NCBI RefSeq assembly: GCF_949628265.1
Contig: NC_088788.1
Coordinates: forward strand, 32,164,335 to 32,228,334
DNA: 64,000 nucleotides
Direction of reading: 5' to 3'
DNA from: Cloeon dipterum
Lineage: Eukaryota; Arthropoda; Insecta; Ephemeroptera; Baetidae
Within the stretch, counting starts at the first letter, position 1, and the number at the start of each line of letters is the position of its first letter. Shown here in pieces: positions 54,140 to 64,000 of the stretch. Under the pieces are notes generated by a model, which saw only the letters and a program-made list of their open reading frames with translations, did not search any database and was not told where the DNA came from. The position numbers were made by a program, and so were the translations under genes.

Positions 54140-57100
54140 ATGGATATGTCTTGGGAGTTTTTGAAATGCTGTTTTGACTCAGACCTGCCCGAATTGTTCG
54201 AGTCCGCCGTGAACAAGTGCACGGATCCTAGTTGTGAGTCCGCCCAATTAGCGCCCATTAGTCAGTCACGCTGTCGCGCGCTGCAATTGGACCTGTTTGC
54301 GCATCACAAGTAGTTTCTTGACCTTTCACGTATCGCTAGAGGTCTTTGATTTTTTCGTCTAACGTGCAATTGACATCCATGCTGATGACACATATTAAAG
54401 CCTGGTGATTAAGTTGTTCTTTGTAACTCTACTTTATATCTAGCTGCATTTAAAACTTATATTAACCATTTAAGCTAAAGCATAGGTGTATTCTTACATT
54501 TCACGCCGCAATGGTAGATATGAATAATGCGATTGACGCTCTTTATTGGCATTGATTTTTGAACGATTTCGTATAAATGTCGGCTAGAAACTTATTTCCA
54601 TCTTTTACAACCCCGCTTCAATCCGCCTGCTTAGCATTCATAAGAATTCTCAAGGGTCTTAACTCTCGTCGTTCTCGTCGAGCTTTCAACACACCATCAG
54701 CGCCAGCTCAATTTCGTTTGCATTGCAGGTTGCTGTGGTTGCTGCTCCGCCCTCCGACCGCGTTACAAGCGCCTCGTGGATAACATTTTCCCTGTTGATG
54801 CGCAGGTAATAAAATATTGTGCATTGTGCAACAGTTGTCTGGATTGTTGATGTGCCAATTTCATTTCTGCTGCAGGATGGATTGGTCAAAAATAACATGG
54901 ACAAGCTCACTTACTACGCTCTGGCGTCGCCGGAGAAGCTGGACCGAATCGGCGAGTACCTTCTGCAGAGGGCTCGACGCGATGTCTACCGGCGCAGATA
55001 TGGCTTTGCGACGATCGCCATGGAGGCGATGGACACGCTTCTTTCTGCCTGCCACGGTCAGACCATCAACCTGTTCGTTGAAAGCTACCTGAAGATGGTG
55101 CAGAACCTTCTTGAGTCATCCGAGCACAATCTGCAAGTTCTTGCCACACAATCTGTAAGATTTTTGTCTCTGGGGATAGGACACAGTTGATCACGCTTTT
55201 CTGCAGTTTGTCAAGTTTGCGAACATTGAAGAAGACACGCCTTCTTACCACAGAAGATACGATTTCTTTGTTTCTAAGTTTTCGTCCATGTGCCACTTCA
55301 TGAATGACAGTGAGGAACTGCAGAGCAATATCAGACTGGCCGGCATTAAAGGGCTTCAAGTAAGGCGTTTTGTTATGATGACTCCGTTTCAAATTAATTT
55401 GTTTCCTTATTCAGGGAGTTGTGAGAAAAACCGTGGCTGATGATTTGGTAGAAAATATCTGGGCGCCAGACCACATGAATAAGATTGTTCCTTCATTATT
55501 GTACAACATGCAAGATTTACCGTAAGAGCATTTTATGACTACTGCAACCTGATCCCTAATTTAATTCGTGACAGATCTCTAAAGAAAGGTCACCATGTTC
55601 AAGAGGAAAATCAAGAGGAGAGAATTGACCCTCCTGCACTGGCTGAAACTTGCATGCGAGAACTTGTTGGCAGAGCATCCTTTGGACAGATCAGGTGTGT
55701 TGTGAAACCTGTTTTGCAACACATCGACAACCACAATTTATGGCTGTCAAACCAGTTTGCAATCCACACTTTTAAGGTCATCATGTTTTCAATTCAGGTA
55801 ATTCAAAACTCGCCCTTTTTGAAAAATTTGCAAAAGCTCAAAATTGGCTTACCTGCTCTCAGGCTCAGCACTCATATGCTGTTGTGGAGACATTGATGGC
55901 GCATTTGGATGAAAATTCCAAAGCATCTCCTAAGATCAGGACAAGCGTTGCTGACGTGCTATCGAAAATAATTGCAATCGCTGCTGGAGAGAGTATTGGT
56001 CCTTCCGTTCTGGAAATAATTAACTCACTGTTGACGCACTTAAGACACTCAGTCATGACTGAAATCCCACAAGAGCAGAGGAGGGACGAGAAAATGTACC
56101 AAGAGGCGTTGATCAATGCTCTAGGTGAATTCGCCAACCACCTGCCAGACTATCAGAAGATCGAGATAATGAAGTTCATAATGAGCAAAGTACCTCAATT
56201 CACGGACAACGTCAAAAAGGGTACCAACGTTGCACATGCCTTGTTGCAAAACATTCTCCTCAAGTCCTTACTCAAGGTACAAATAGGCTTGACATTATTC
56301 TGGTTGCTAATCATTATCAACAGGTCGGAACAAAATACCGCACTGTCCAATTTTCAACAACATTCCCGATGTCCTTCTTGGAACCACTGCTGAGGATGTC
56401 TGTTGCGCCTGACGGTGACATGAGACTCCTGGTCCAGAGGATCCTGCACACACTCATTGATAGACACCACAACATAGAAAAACTTCAGAATCCAAGGTTT
56501 GCATTTTTGTTGGATGCAATTCTTCTTTACTCTCGTTCTCATCTCTTTCTTTCAGTGTTGATGTTGCAGGAATTGGGTTGGAACTTGAAAAGTGTTGCCA
56601 GCCGGACGAAATTTTTGTTCGAAAGCATGGGCAAGAAATTTGTTCATATCTTGGCCAAAGCCTTGAGGAGCCAAGCAACACAATTGAGCACATATCCGCG
56701 ATCTACTCAACCTTGGCCCTTTATTGCGTTGAAATCAACTGCAAGGAAAATATGATGGATATTTTGAGGCTTTTGAAAAGTGTACAGGTAAATAATCCTC
56801 ATTTTTGTAGCGTTATTGGGAAATCTCTCTGTAATTGAATGTATGAATAAATTATTAAATGTCTTAATTTTCAATTATTAGGACACGGCCATAACCAACA
56901 CTCAACTGAGCACAGTTCAGCGGTGCAGCCTGCATGCAGTAGTAGCTAGTCTTCTTACACTCATGCCCTTTGTCATGGGCGTCGCCCCCCTACAGGAATA
57001 TGCTAATCAGGTAATCACCTGCTTATTTAAAGGCTAGGAATGCATCAATAGACTGAAAATCTGAATTGCAGATCATCACCTTGAGACGACAAAAAGCACC

Positions 57101-58045
57101 TCACATGCTGCCCCCGTTGCGAAGCAGAATTGAGGTTCCAGGAAACAACTCTCCTGGACAGATGCCAGCAGAAATGGGCATTGACCTCGCAGTCATCATT
57201 GACGTGCTTAGGTCTGCGGGTTATGACGTTACCAGACTGCAGGCACCGTTTGACGCTGGCGGCCACAGGAATTCATGGGTAGACTCCACCAATGGCAGAG
57301 GCAGTGTCGGGGACCTCAACATGACGGTTGACGACGACAGCCCTGCTTCCTCTCCTGGAATTATTAGAGTAATCTCCGATTCCCTTCTGCTAAATGGAAA
57401 AGCAATGGTTCTTTTGTGTCTAGAAACCTATTGACCCCCAATTAACTGTGGAGGCACTGAAAAAGATGCTAAATGAGCCAGCGAGCATCAGGAAGCAAGA
57501 GGAGGAGCAATACAGACAGCAACTGTGCATGGCTTACAGAATGGAACCATTCCAGGAGCTGGTCTCAAGAAACCAAACGAAAGTATGCATTATTGTCTAT
57601 TTTCTGATTTCGTTTTGCTTTCAATGGGCACCTGTCAAATTATTTTCCGAACTAAGTCTTGCAGAGCCCAAGCTGCTGCTATCCACAAGGCACTATTTAC
57701 TTGTTATTAATGGCACATTTTTATCACCTTAAAAAAGGAGCATAAAATGCCAAGAGAAATAAACCAAACTTTTTAGCACGACTTGCCCTTTTGGCTAATG
57801 GCAGTTGCAAAGTCAATATCCATTTGTTCCAGACGGACACGCTTCAAAACACCTTGAACGATATCTTCAGTATGCTGGTTAGTGACGTGCAGCGTCCACC
57901 TCACACGCCAAACCTGTCCATCAGCAGGCAGACCACGAAAAATTCAACCGACAGCTTTGCAGATTTATCAAATAGTACATCAGCCTCGGCTGTGGATCAG
58001 CCTCCATCATATGAAATACTGTTTCCACAACTCTTCCATATCTAA
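54140..58045 (+). CDS. Efr3: EFR3 homologue (stmA / rolling blackout), PI4KIIIalpha membrane anchor
   Basis: Palmitoylated peripheral protein that recruits the PI4-kinase III alpha/TTC7 complex to the plasma membrane. Exons: 54140-54233, 54729-54805, 54876-55154, 55207-55359, 55415-55521, 55575-55797, 55863-56276, 56324-56496, 56556-56787, 56882-57010, 57072-57368, 57424-57582, 57833-58045. Phases agree throughout and give 849 residues, close to the roughly 820 of human EFR3A. Family signatures: the Cys cluster CCCGCCSALRPRYKRLVDNIFP (residues 32 on), DGLVKNNMDKLTYYALASPEKLDRIGEYL, FVKFANIEEDTPSYHRRYDFF and GIKGLQGVVRKTV. The rest is alpha-helical repeat-like, with a Ser/Thr-rich tail ending PSYEILFPQLFHI. 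The start ATG at 54140 (ACCATGG) lies in a GC-rich leader. It adds 31 residues before the usual Cys motif, so an alternative first exon is possible. Confidence 0.95.
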
Positions 58046-58133
58046 TATTGTAAGATAAACTGTTACTAATGTATCCAAAGTTTAATGTATATATATTATT
58101 GGTTGTCGAGACCAATGGTTCAAAGTGAATGGC

Positions 58134-58139
58134 AATAAA
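58134..58139 (+). promoter_or_regulatory. EFR3 poly(A) signal
   Basis: AATAAA 89 nt after the EFR3 stop codon. The convergent FKBP12 stop is at 58518, leaving about 470 bp between the coding regions. Confidence 0.6.
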
Positions 58140-58517
58140 ATTAAAGAGGAGCACGTAATTTGTGTCGGTTTTAATTTCAATCTTGAGAACAAATCGATAC
58201 AAAAGCAAACACACGTACTGATTTTGTGTAACAGTGAGGCAGAACAACAAATGCAAGTAGACCTGAATTATTTGGCTTAATCAAGCCAGGAAGTAGTCAA
58301 ATATGAAAGGTCTTCTACACGAAATGTAATCTACCCTCGTAAATTATGAAGACGGGATATTTTGGATATTAATTGCAGACTCGATAGGTAGTATAGGTTC
58401 TTTTCACGTAACAGCATTAAAAAGTGGGTATTTTTGATGGGGTAAATTAAGGTGAGCTGCTCGTCATTTTAGACGGCCTATAGACGGTGGAAAGAGCAGG
58501 CGCAGAGGTGCAGCTCT

Positions 58518-60283
58518 TCAAGGCTCAACTCGCAGCAGCTCGACATCAAAAATCAGCGTGGCATTTGGAGGGATAGTGTGCTTCAGTCAAGGAAAATATC
58601 GTTCACAAGTGAAAACCTATAAATTGGAGCATGAAATTGTTTGAGAAAGCAAGGAACGACAAGTGTAACAAGGGAAACACCAATTATTGATCCAAAAAGT
58701 TTGATATTTACAGAAGTAAACACTTAAACAGAAGTGCAACACCTAGAAAGGATATTTCCCTTCTATGGATGGTCAGTGAATTATTCACCGTCGAACAGCG
58801 ATTTATTTTCGCTCAGCGGAAAATAGCGGACGATTTAACGCTGTGGAAGTGACGATTGCCAATAAGAAAAAAAATAGGATTGTCGCAATAACCGCTGAGC
58901 AATCAATGAAAAATTAAAATTCAATCCTTTGTCGAAGGTCACTAGCAATCACCGCTTCCACAGCGCTTTAATAACGTTCGCAATTCTCCGTCACGCGAAA
59001 ATAGATCGCTTTTTTATTGCGATAATCTCGTTGACTAAATTTTCTTGATGAGTGTTGCAATACTTGTTTACTAAATATTATCAGGTCAAAATTAAACATT
59101 TAACTATATGAATCAATTATTGTTTGCCTTAAAAAATTAATAACATTTTCATTTACCAAGAAAGTTTAAAATGCAAACATGTTTTGCAAGTTTTGAAGAC
59201 GAGATTGGTAAAATTAACTGCTTTAACGTCAACAGTGAAATTATCGTTCATAAAGAGCTATGAAAGAAGAAGTAGAATTTAATTTAGTAATATATTTGGT
59301 ATTAGTCAAATAGTTAAAATTGAAATAAATTATATTCAGTAAATATGCATGAAAAGGATATATTCCTGGGTGACCACGAGAGCCATAGGCAAAATCAGGG
59401 GAGCAGGTCAGCCTAGCGCGTTCGCCAACACACATCTGAGCCACGCCCTGGTCCCAGCCCTTGATGACCTCACCGCGTCCGAGGCGGAACTTGAATGGGC
59501 TGTTCCTGTCGCGGGAAGAATCGAATTTGGTTCCATTAGTGAGCGTGCCAGTGTAGTGCACCACTACGGTCTGGCCAGTCTTAGGGTACGTCTGGCCTGG
59601 AAAAATTATCCAAGGATTAGAAAATCAGCCTGAAAACATCATTTTTTTAAAAAAAAAAAAGTAATTCAAAATATACATTATATCCGTATTAGAAATAGAG
59701 CATGCACGGCAAAGAAGTCATTGCTGATTCAAACAACTCTCTGTTCTATTTATGATCATAAAGGCTGGGGTATAGGTCAGGTTAAAGGTCACGGTCACAT
59801 TAATATTGCCAGTTGAATGTCAAAAGATGTGTTGACCAAACGTGTGTAATCAGTTGGTAGTAAATATGAAATTAATTTGGCACACATAGATTAAATTTTC
59901 GTACTAGGCTACTATGAGCATGGATGCCTCAACCAAATCCGGCATGTCCCAGGTGTTTGAGGTCTTTGGCCCCAAATCATCTACAAGACTCAGAAATCTG
60001 GTTTTAAGTAAAAAGTTAGCTCAAAAATCGGAAAATAGTTAGAAATTAACTTAACTTAAGTATTAAAAAAGAAAATTAGCCGAAGAGGCAAATTAGCCGC
60101 TACTTTGGTAACGAGTGCGAGCCTGGGGAGCGGCATTATGAAAGGCGTCAAGTGCGGATGGCTAGAGCCGGCAATGGTAGCGTTGCATCGATCGATCCAC
60201 CGGGCACGGACAAAACTCCTTTCCGAAAGTCCCAAAGTATAATTACCGTCTCCGGGAGAAATAACTTCGACATCAACGCCCAT
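58518..60283 (-). CDS. Fkbp12: FKBP12 peptidyl-prolyl cis-trans isomerase
   Basis: Cytosolic FK506-binding isomerase. Three minus-strand exons: 60247-60283, 59362-59596, 58518-58575, giving 109 residues (family 107-108). The pocket residues are all present: Y27, F37, D38, R43, F47, E55-V56-I57, W60, Y83. Diagnostic blocks are [36 protein letters not shown] and [20 protein letters not shown]. Intron 1 is GT-AG. Intron 2 (58576-59361) has no usable GT donor near the required junction, but ATATCCTTTTC (from 59361) and TTTTCCTTGACTGAAGCACAC (58596-58576) match U12-type AT-AC signals. Splicing there restores GGA ATT ATC CCT, i.e. the conserved GIIPP. Without it the frame runs into a non-homologous tail. 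The gene is convergent with EFR3 and divergent from METTL14. Confidence 0.95.
58576..59361 (-). other. U12-dependent AT-AC intron of FKBP12
   Basis: The minus-strand donor ATATCCTTT is an exact U12 AT-AC consensus. The branch sequence TTTTCCTTGAC puts the branch A at 58587, 11 nt from the terminal AC (58577-58576), within the narrow U12 spacing. The joined reading frame recovers the family's invariant residues. Confidence 0.88.
58797..59012. mobile_element. MITE-like inverted-repeat element inside the FKBP12 AT-AC intron
   Basis: The arms of about 65-70 bp are imperfect inverted copies: AGCGATTTATTTTCGC (from 58798) with the reverse complement AGCGATCTATTTTCGCG (ending near 59010), and GCTGTGGAAG..GATTGC (58840-58859) with its complement at about 58945-58975. 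The centre of about 85 bp has no coding capacity. Confidence 0.6.
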
Positions 60284-60927
60284 TTTATTGGAGTTAGGCG
60301 AACAGAGGTCTTTCTTGACGGAATTTAAGAGGATAATTTAATGCCTCGGTTTGTTTATCAAGAACACCGGAAACCGTCGAGCTGAGAGTCAAACGGAAGT
60401 CGACGCAAGCGCTGTGCAGTACACGAAGAAAACGAAAGTTTTCGTCGGTGATTTAGCCTGAAATTTTTGTGTATCTCTACTATTAATAATTACTACTTTA
60501 ATAAATTTAAATTAATCTCATTGGTATTTATACAGTTATTTATCTTCATTAAATAAGGTTCATGTTTAAGATCAATTGAGTTGATTAAACTCCTTTATAA
60601 ACACTCAAATTTACAATAACCGGTTACTACATTAACGATTATCAAGTTTCTTGTCCTATTTCAAAAGATTTTATGAGATAAAATAATATTCCCGTTTAAA
60701 ATTGCCTTTGTTTAATAATAAAGTTATTTAATTACATTTTTCGTTGAATATTCTCAAAACCACCTGTTTTCCTTCCAAGTTATATTTTGAACACCAAATT
60801 ACCGGAATTTTATCCAGTCTTTCACCGGGAGATTTAAAATCACTTCTTACTACACTCACCAATGTAAACAGGTCCACCGACTCAAATTTTACAGTCCATT
60901 TATATCTCATTGTTAAAATTAAATATA
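60284..60927. promoter_or_regulatory. Shared divergent promoter region, FKBP12 / METTL14
   Basis: 644 bp separate the two start codons. The FKBP12-proximal part (60284-60450) is GC-richer and the rest AT-rich. It contains TAACCGGTTA at 60617-60626, a perfect palindromic match to the Grainyhead consensus. The arrangement suggests a bidirectional promoter; no TATA element is obvious. Confidence 0.5.
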
Positions 60928-62753
60928 ATGAGTGAGAGATTGAAAGAGTTGCGGGAGCGCTCCCGCAAAAGGAAGGAATTATTAGCCCGGACGGTAAGAA
61001 AAAAATCACTAAACTCAATCCATCGTAAATCAAAATTTACAATCATGAGACTGACTCTATTATTGGTCGTATAGTTTGGAGTTGGCAGCGTGCAAGAATT
61101 GAGCCGGGTGCTCGGAACCGCGGAGGAAGTGCCGAGCAAAAAAGCGCAATCAGACGACAGTTTATATGAGAAAGCCAAGGAAAAAGAGCTTGAGGGCAAG
61201 GAAGAAAGTGACGATGCTGACAACCTTGTTTACACCGACTCTTCGACTTTCCTGAAAGGGACACAGTCGTCCAATCCACACAACGACTACTGTCAGCATT
61301 TTGTTGACACTGGCCAGCGGCCACAGAATTTCATTCGGGACGTTGGCCTTGCCGATAGATTCGAGGAGTACCCTAAGCTTAGGGAGCTCATCAAATTAAA
61401 AGTGACTTGATTTTTGCGTACAAAATGCGGCGATATTAAAACGTGACTTCCTTTTGTATTTCTTCAGGATGACTTGATTGCCAAAACAGCAACTCCACCC
61501 ATGTACTTGAAATGTGACTTACATTCTTACGACCTGAAAAATCTAAAAAGCAAATTCGACGTCATACTCGTTGAGCCACCCTTAGAGGAATACCAGCGGA
61601 CTATGGGAGTTACGAACATGGAGTTTTGGCCATGGGAGCAGGTATTCTAAGGGAAAATTATTTTTTATGACTTGGCTTCCAGAGATGATTTCCTATTTTG
61701 GTTTGGGGAATCATTTTAAGGCCGCCAAGGCTGCCTTGATATTTTTTTCTTGGAAAATATAAAAAAGCAAATTTTTCTCAGATTATGGAACTTGACATTG
61801 GAGAGGTCGCGGCGCCGCGAAGCTTCATTTTCTTGTGGTGCGGCTCTTCTGACGGACTCGACCTCGGTCGCTACTGCTTGCGCAAATGGGGCTTCCGCAG
61901 GTGCGAAGACATCTGCTGGATAAAGACAAACGGCAACAACCCTGGCCACTCGAAAAACCTTGACTCTAAAGCAGTGTTTCAGCGCACAAAGGTTGTTTGC
62001 ACAAGTTGTTAAAAGGGTTGTTGGCACATTTTGTTCTGCGTTTCAGGAGCATTGTTTGATGGGCATCAAAGGCACAGTAAGACGATCAACCGACGGCGAT
62101 TTCATTCACGCCAACGTTGACATAGATCTCATTATATCTGAAGAGCCAGAGTATGGATGTTTGGACAAACCAGTGGAAATTTTTCACATCATTGAACACT
62201 TTTGTCTAGGCAGACGAAGGTAAAATTTTTGTAATAGCTGGTTTATAGGCTTTGGTATACTGTTAACAGTAAATTTCAATCATACATTTTAGGGGTGTCT
62301 ATTTGAGACATGAACATTAATAGTGAAATACAATTAAATTTTAAGGATTGTTAAGTTTTTAAATCGTCATCTCATTTTATAAGACTAAACAGAAAAATTG
62401 ATTTTATTTTGAACCAATGAAATTGTCGCTATTTCCTCCAGTCACGCTCCCTCTATATTAAACTAAATTAGAAACTTCCGAAATATTTTCACAGACTGCA
62501 CGTGTTTGGACGAGACAGCACGATCCGGCCCGGCTGGTTGACCATCGGTCCAGCGCTGACAAACAGCAACTTCAATGCTGACCAGTACTCTGGCTACTTC
62601 AGCAACGGGCAGTTGACTACCGGATGCACCGAACGCATAGAGGCGCTGCGGCCTAAGTCGCCGCCTCCGAAGGGCAAAGGGCCGCCCGGCTCCAGGGGAA
62701 GGGGTGGTGCCTCCAGAGGTGGATTCAATCGCGGCCGGGGAAGGGCCAGATAG
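60928..62753 (+). CDS. Mettl14: METTL14, m6A methyltransferase complex subunit
   Basis: Non-catalytic, RNA-binding partner of METTL3 in the nuclear N6-methyladenosine writer complex. Exons: 60928-60993, 61075-61401, 61468-61641, 61782-61991, 62047-62219, 62495-62753, giving 402 residues. Signatures: an Arg/Lys-rich N-terminus ([17 protein letters not shown]), [46 protein letters not shown], and the degenerate catalytic motif EPPL at residues 167-170 (METTL3 has DPPW), as in all METTL14 proteins. Further motifs are [85 protein letters not shown], and a C-terminal RGG-type tail ([20 protein letters not shown]). One intron is only 55 nt (61992-62046). Very secure. Confidence 0.97.
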
Positions 62754-62844
62754 GCGTAGCTTACAACCGACAGCACTCTCCTTATTTTTTATAGATTTTA
62801 ACTCTTTATTCGTATAATATTCTCGCTACGTTAAACAGTTGTCA

Positions 62845-62850
62845 AATAAA
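62845..62850 (+). promoter_or_regulatory. METTL14 poly(A) signal
   Basis: AATAAA 92 nt after the METTL14 stop codon. Confidence 0.6.
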
Positions 62851-62859
62851 TTATAACAT

Positions 62860-64000
62860 CTGCAAGATTCGTTCGATTCTCTCTTTCTACCATGTCGTTA
62901 AATACAATGTATAATAATTGCAAATTAATCGAAGGAGAAAGATACGCTAGTAAGTTTAATCACAAGCATTCTAATGCAATTGCTGATCATTCATAAAACC
63001 CATCACCGACCAAATTGTTGATCTCTATCAGCACATTCATAAGTTGGGAGACACTTCTGTTTTGCCACCTCTTTAAGTAATACCGATTGTTAAAAGAATA
63101 CACAACAACTATGGAAAAGCCCAACATGCAGTTTTCTCATCCTCTGACACCTGTATTTCAGAAATACGTGTCGTGTTGTAAAGTTACCTAACACTTACAA
63201 TCAATTTTTGGTGTCAGAGATTTGAGATCATAAAATTGTACATATAAACTTCTTTTTTTTAACTTTTCACACTTACTGTTAAATCTTGTCGAAAACAAGG
63301 AATATTATAACGTAGAAAAAATTTATCTGCTTCTCTATTAGAGAAAATTTAAACAATTCCGATAAAGAACATTTAGACATAAAATATGAGACACGTATTT
63401 TAAGTAGAGTCATATTATAATGCGCCACAGCAAGAAACCACTACAGTCCACACCTCATTCTTTCTAAAGCAGATCTGTTCGTAAGTCTTCAGATTTAACT
63501 AACATTTGCAGATACAAGTCTAAAATTTTACAATAATAAAATAAAAACACTTTTGTACTTGCAAATTCCTGCTGAAAATTGTGTAGCACCTAAAATCGTT
63601 TTTGTCGTCAAATTGTACTTGCATCAAACTCATCACATTTCTTCAGGTTCCTTTCGTAAATTGTCACATTTTGATGATGGCACCTTTTTGGCAAGCCTCT
63701 AATCTTACTTGGTAATCTACTACGTAATTGAGAGATGAAGATCTGTGTGTTATGAAATGATGAGCACTTTTTTCACATTAGATGAAGTCCGTGTTTGTCC
63801 CGCTGGCGGGTTAGTCTCCCGTTAGAGCAGTACCACCAGGCAAAGAGGCATTTTATACTTATGATGCGCATGACGATGGGTTAAAAATGAGTTGATTCTC
63901 CTGAAAGAAAAACTAACTGTTGAATTGAGCAGGGCAATTCAACACCCAGCACTCTCACCTTGCGACCGACCGATCGCTCGACAGAAAGCATTTTTGTTTC
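62860..64000. other. Right edge, no secure gene; possible end of a minus-strand gene
   Basis: AT-rich DNA. On the minus strand a GTGAGA donor at about 63959-63954 follows an open stretch (VERSVGRK), and TTTCTTTCAG precedes GAGAATCAACTC near 63900. Joining them gives a short tail ending in TAA. This could be the last exons of a gene lying mostly beyond the window, but there is no homology to support it. Confidence 0.2.

Noticed and set aside
59241..59361. Continuation of FKBP12 exon 2 into [10 protein letters not shown] as an alternative C-terminus
   Set aside because: It diverges from the family exactly at a U12 donor, and the spliced frame restores the conserved C-terminal strand, so it is read-through intron.

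Overview
The window is nuclear DNA from an arthropod, most probably an insect. It has multi-exon genes with canonical GT-AG introns, a gene set read here as fly-like orthologues (grainyhead, a C/EBP-gamma/Irbp18-type bZIP, coracle, EFR3/stmA, FKBP12, METTL14), a LINE-type retrotransposon and long (CT)n tracts. Several large grainyhead introns are CpG-rich and GC-balanced, while the spaces between genes are AT-rich. I cannot name the species from sequence alone.

Layout: positions 1-36,000 hold the 3' portion of grainyhead (grh) on the + strand. Seventeen coding exons are visible; the 5' exons lie upstream. All exon phases join into one 902-residue frame that ends at 35,903. A 5'-truncated non-LTR retrotransposon (about 1.96-4.03 kb) lies in the sense direction in a grh intron, and a small 3' fragment of the same family lies at 11.7 kb. 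At 39.7-40.2 kb is a small C/EBP-gamma-like bZIP gene (+). At 41.8-48.0 kb is the protein 4.1 homologue coracle (-), with 16 coding exons. A roughly 6-kb gap (48-54 kb) contains a fold-back element, a CpG-rich unassigned block, a decayed minus-strand remnant of the retrotransposon and one copy of a dispersed repeat. EFR3 (+, 13 coding exons) occupies 54.1-58.05 kb. FKBP12 (-, 3 exons) at 58.5-60.3 kb converges on it. METTL14 (+, 6 exons) at 60.9-62.75 kb diverges from FKBP12. The last 1.2 kb has no certain gene; there may be the end of a minus-strand gene at the right edge.

Functions: Grainyhead is the epidermal barrier and junction transcription factor, and coracle is a septate-junction scaffold, so a regulator and one of its reported effectors lie within about 6-12 kb of each other. 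EFR3 anchors PI4-kinase III alpha at the plasma membrane, FKBP12 is a peptidyl-prolyl isomerase, and METTL14 is the RNA-binding partner of the m6A writer METTL3.

Most notable observations: (1) the second FKBP12 intron has textbook U12-type AT-AC signals and only joins in frame if those ends are used; (2) a cryptic or alternative grh exon at 35,050-35,116 would truncate the dimerisation domain, and its 3' splice site lies in the loop of a 17-bp inverted repeat; (3) three copies of one LINE family and two fold-back (MITE-like) elements, one of them inside the AT-AC intron; (4) the 3' half of coracle is built entirely of phase-0 symmetric exons.
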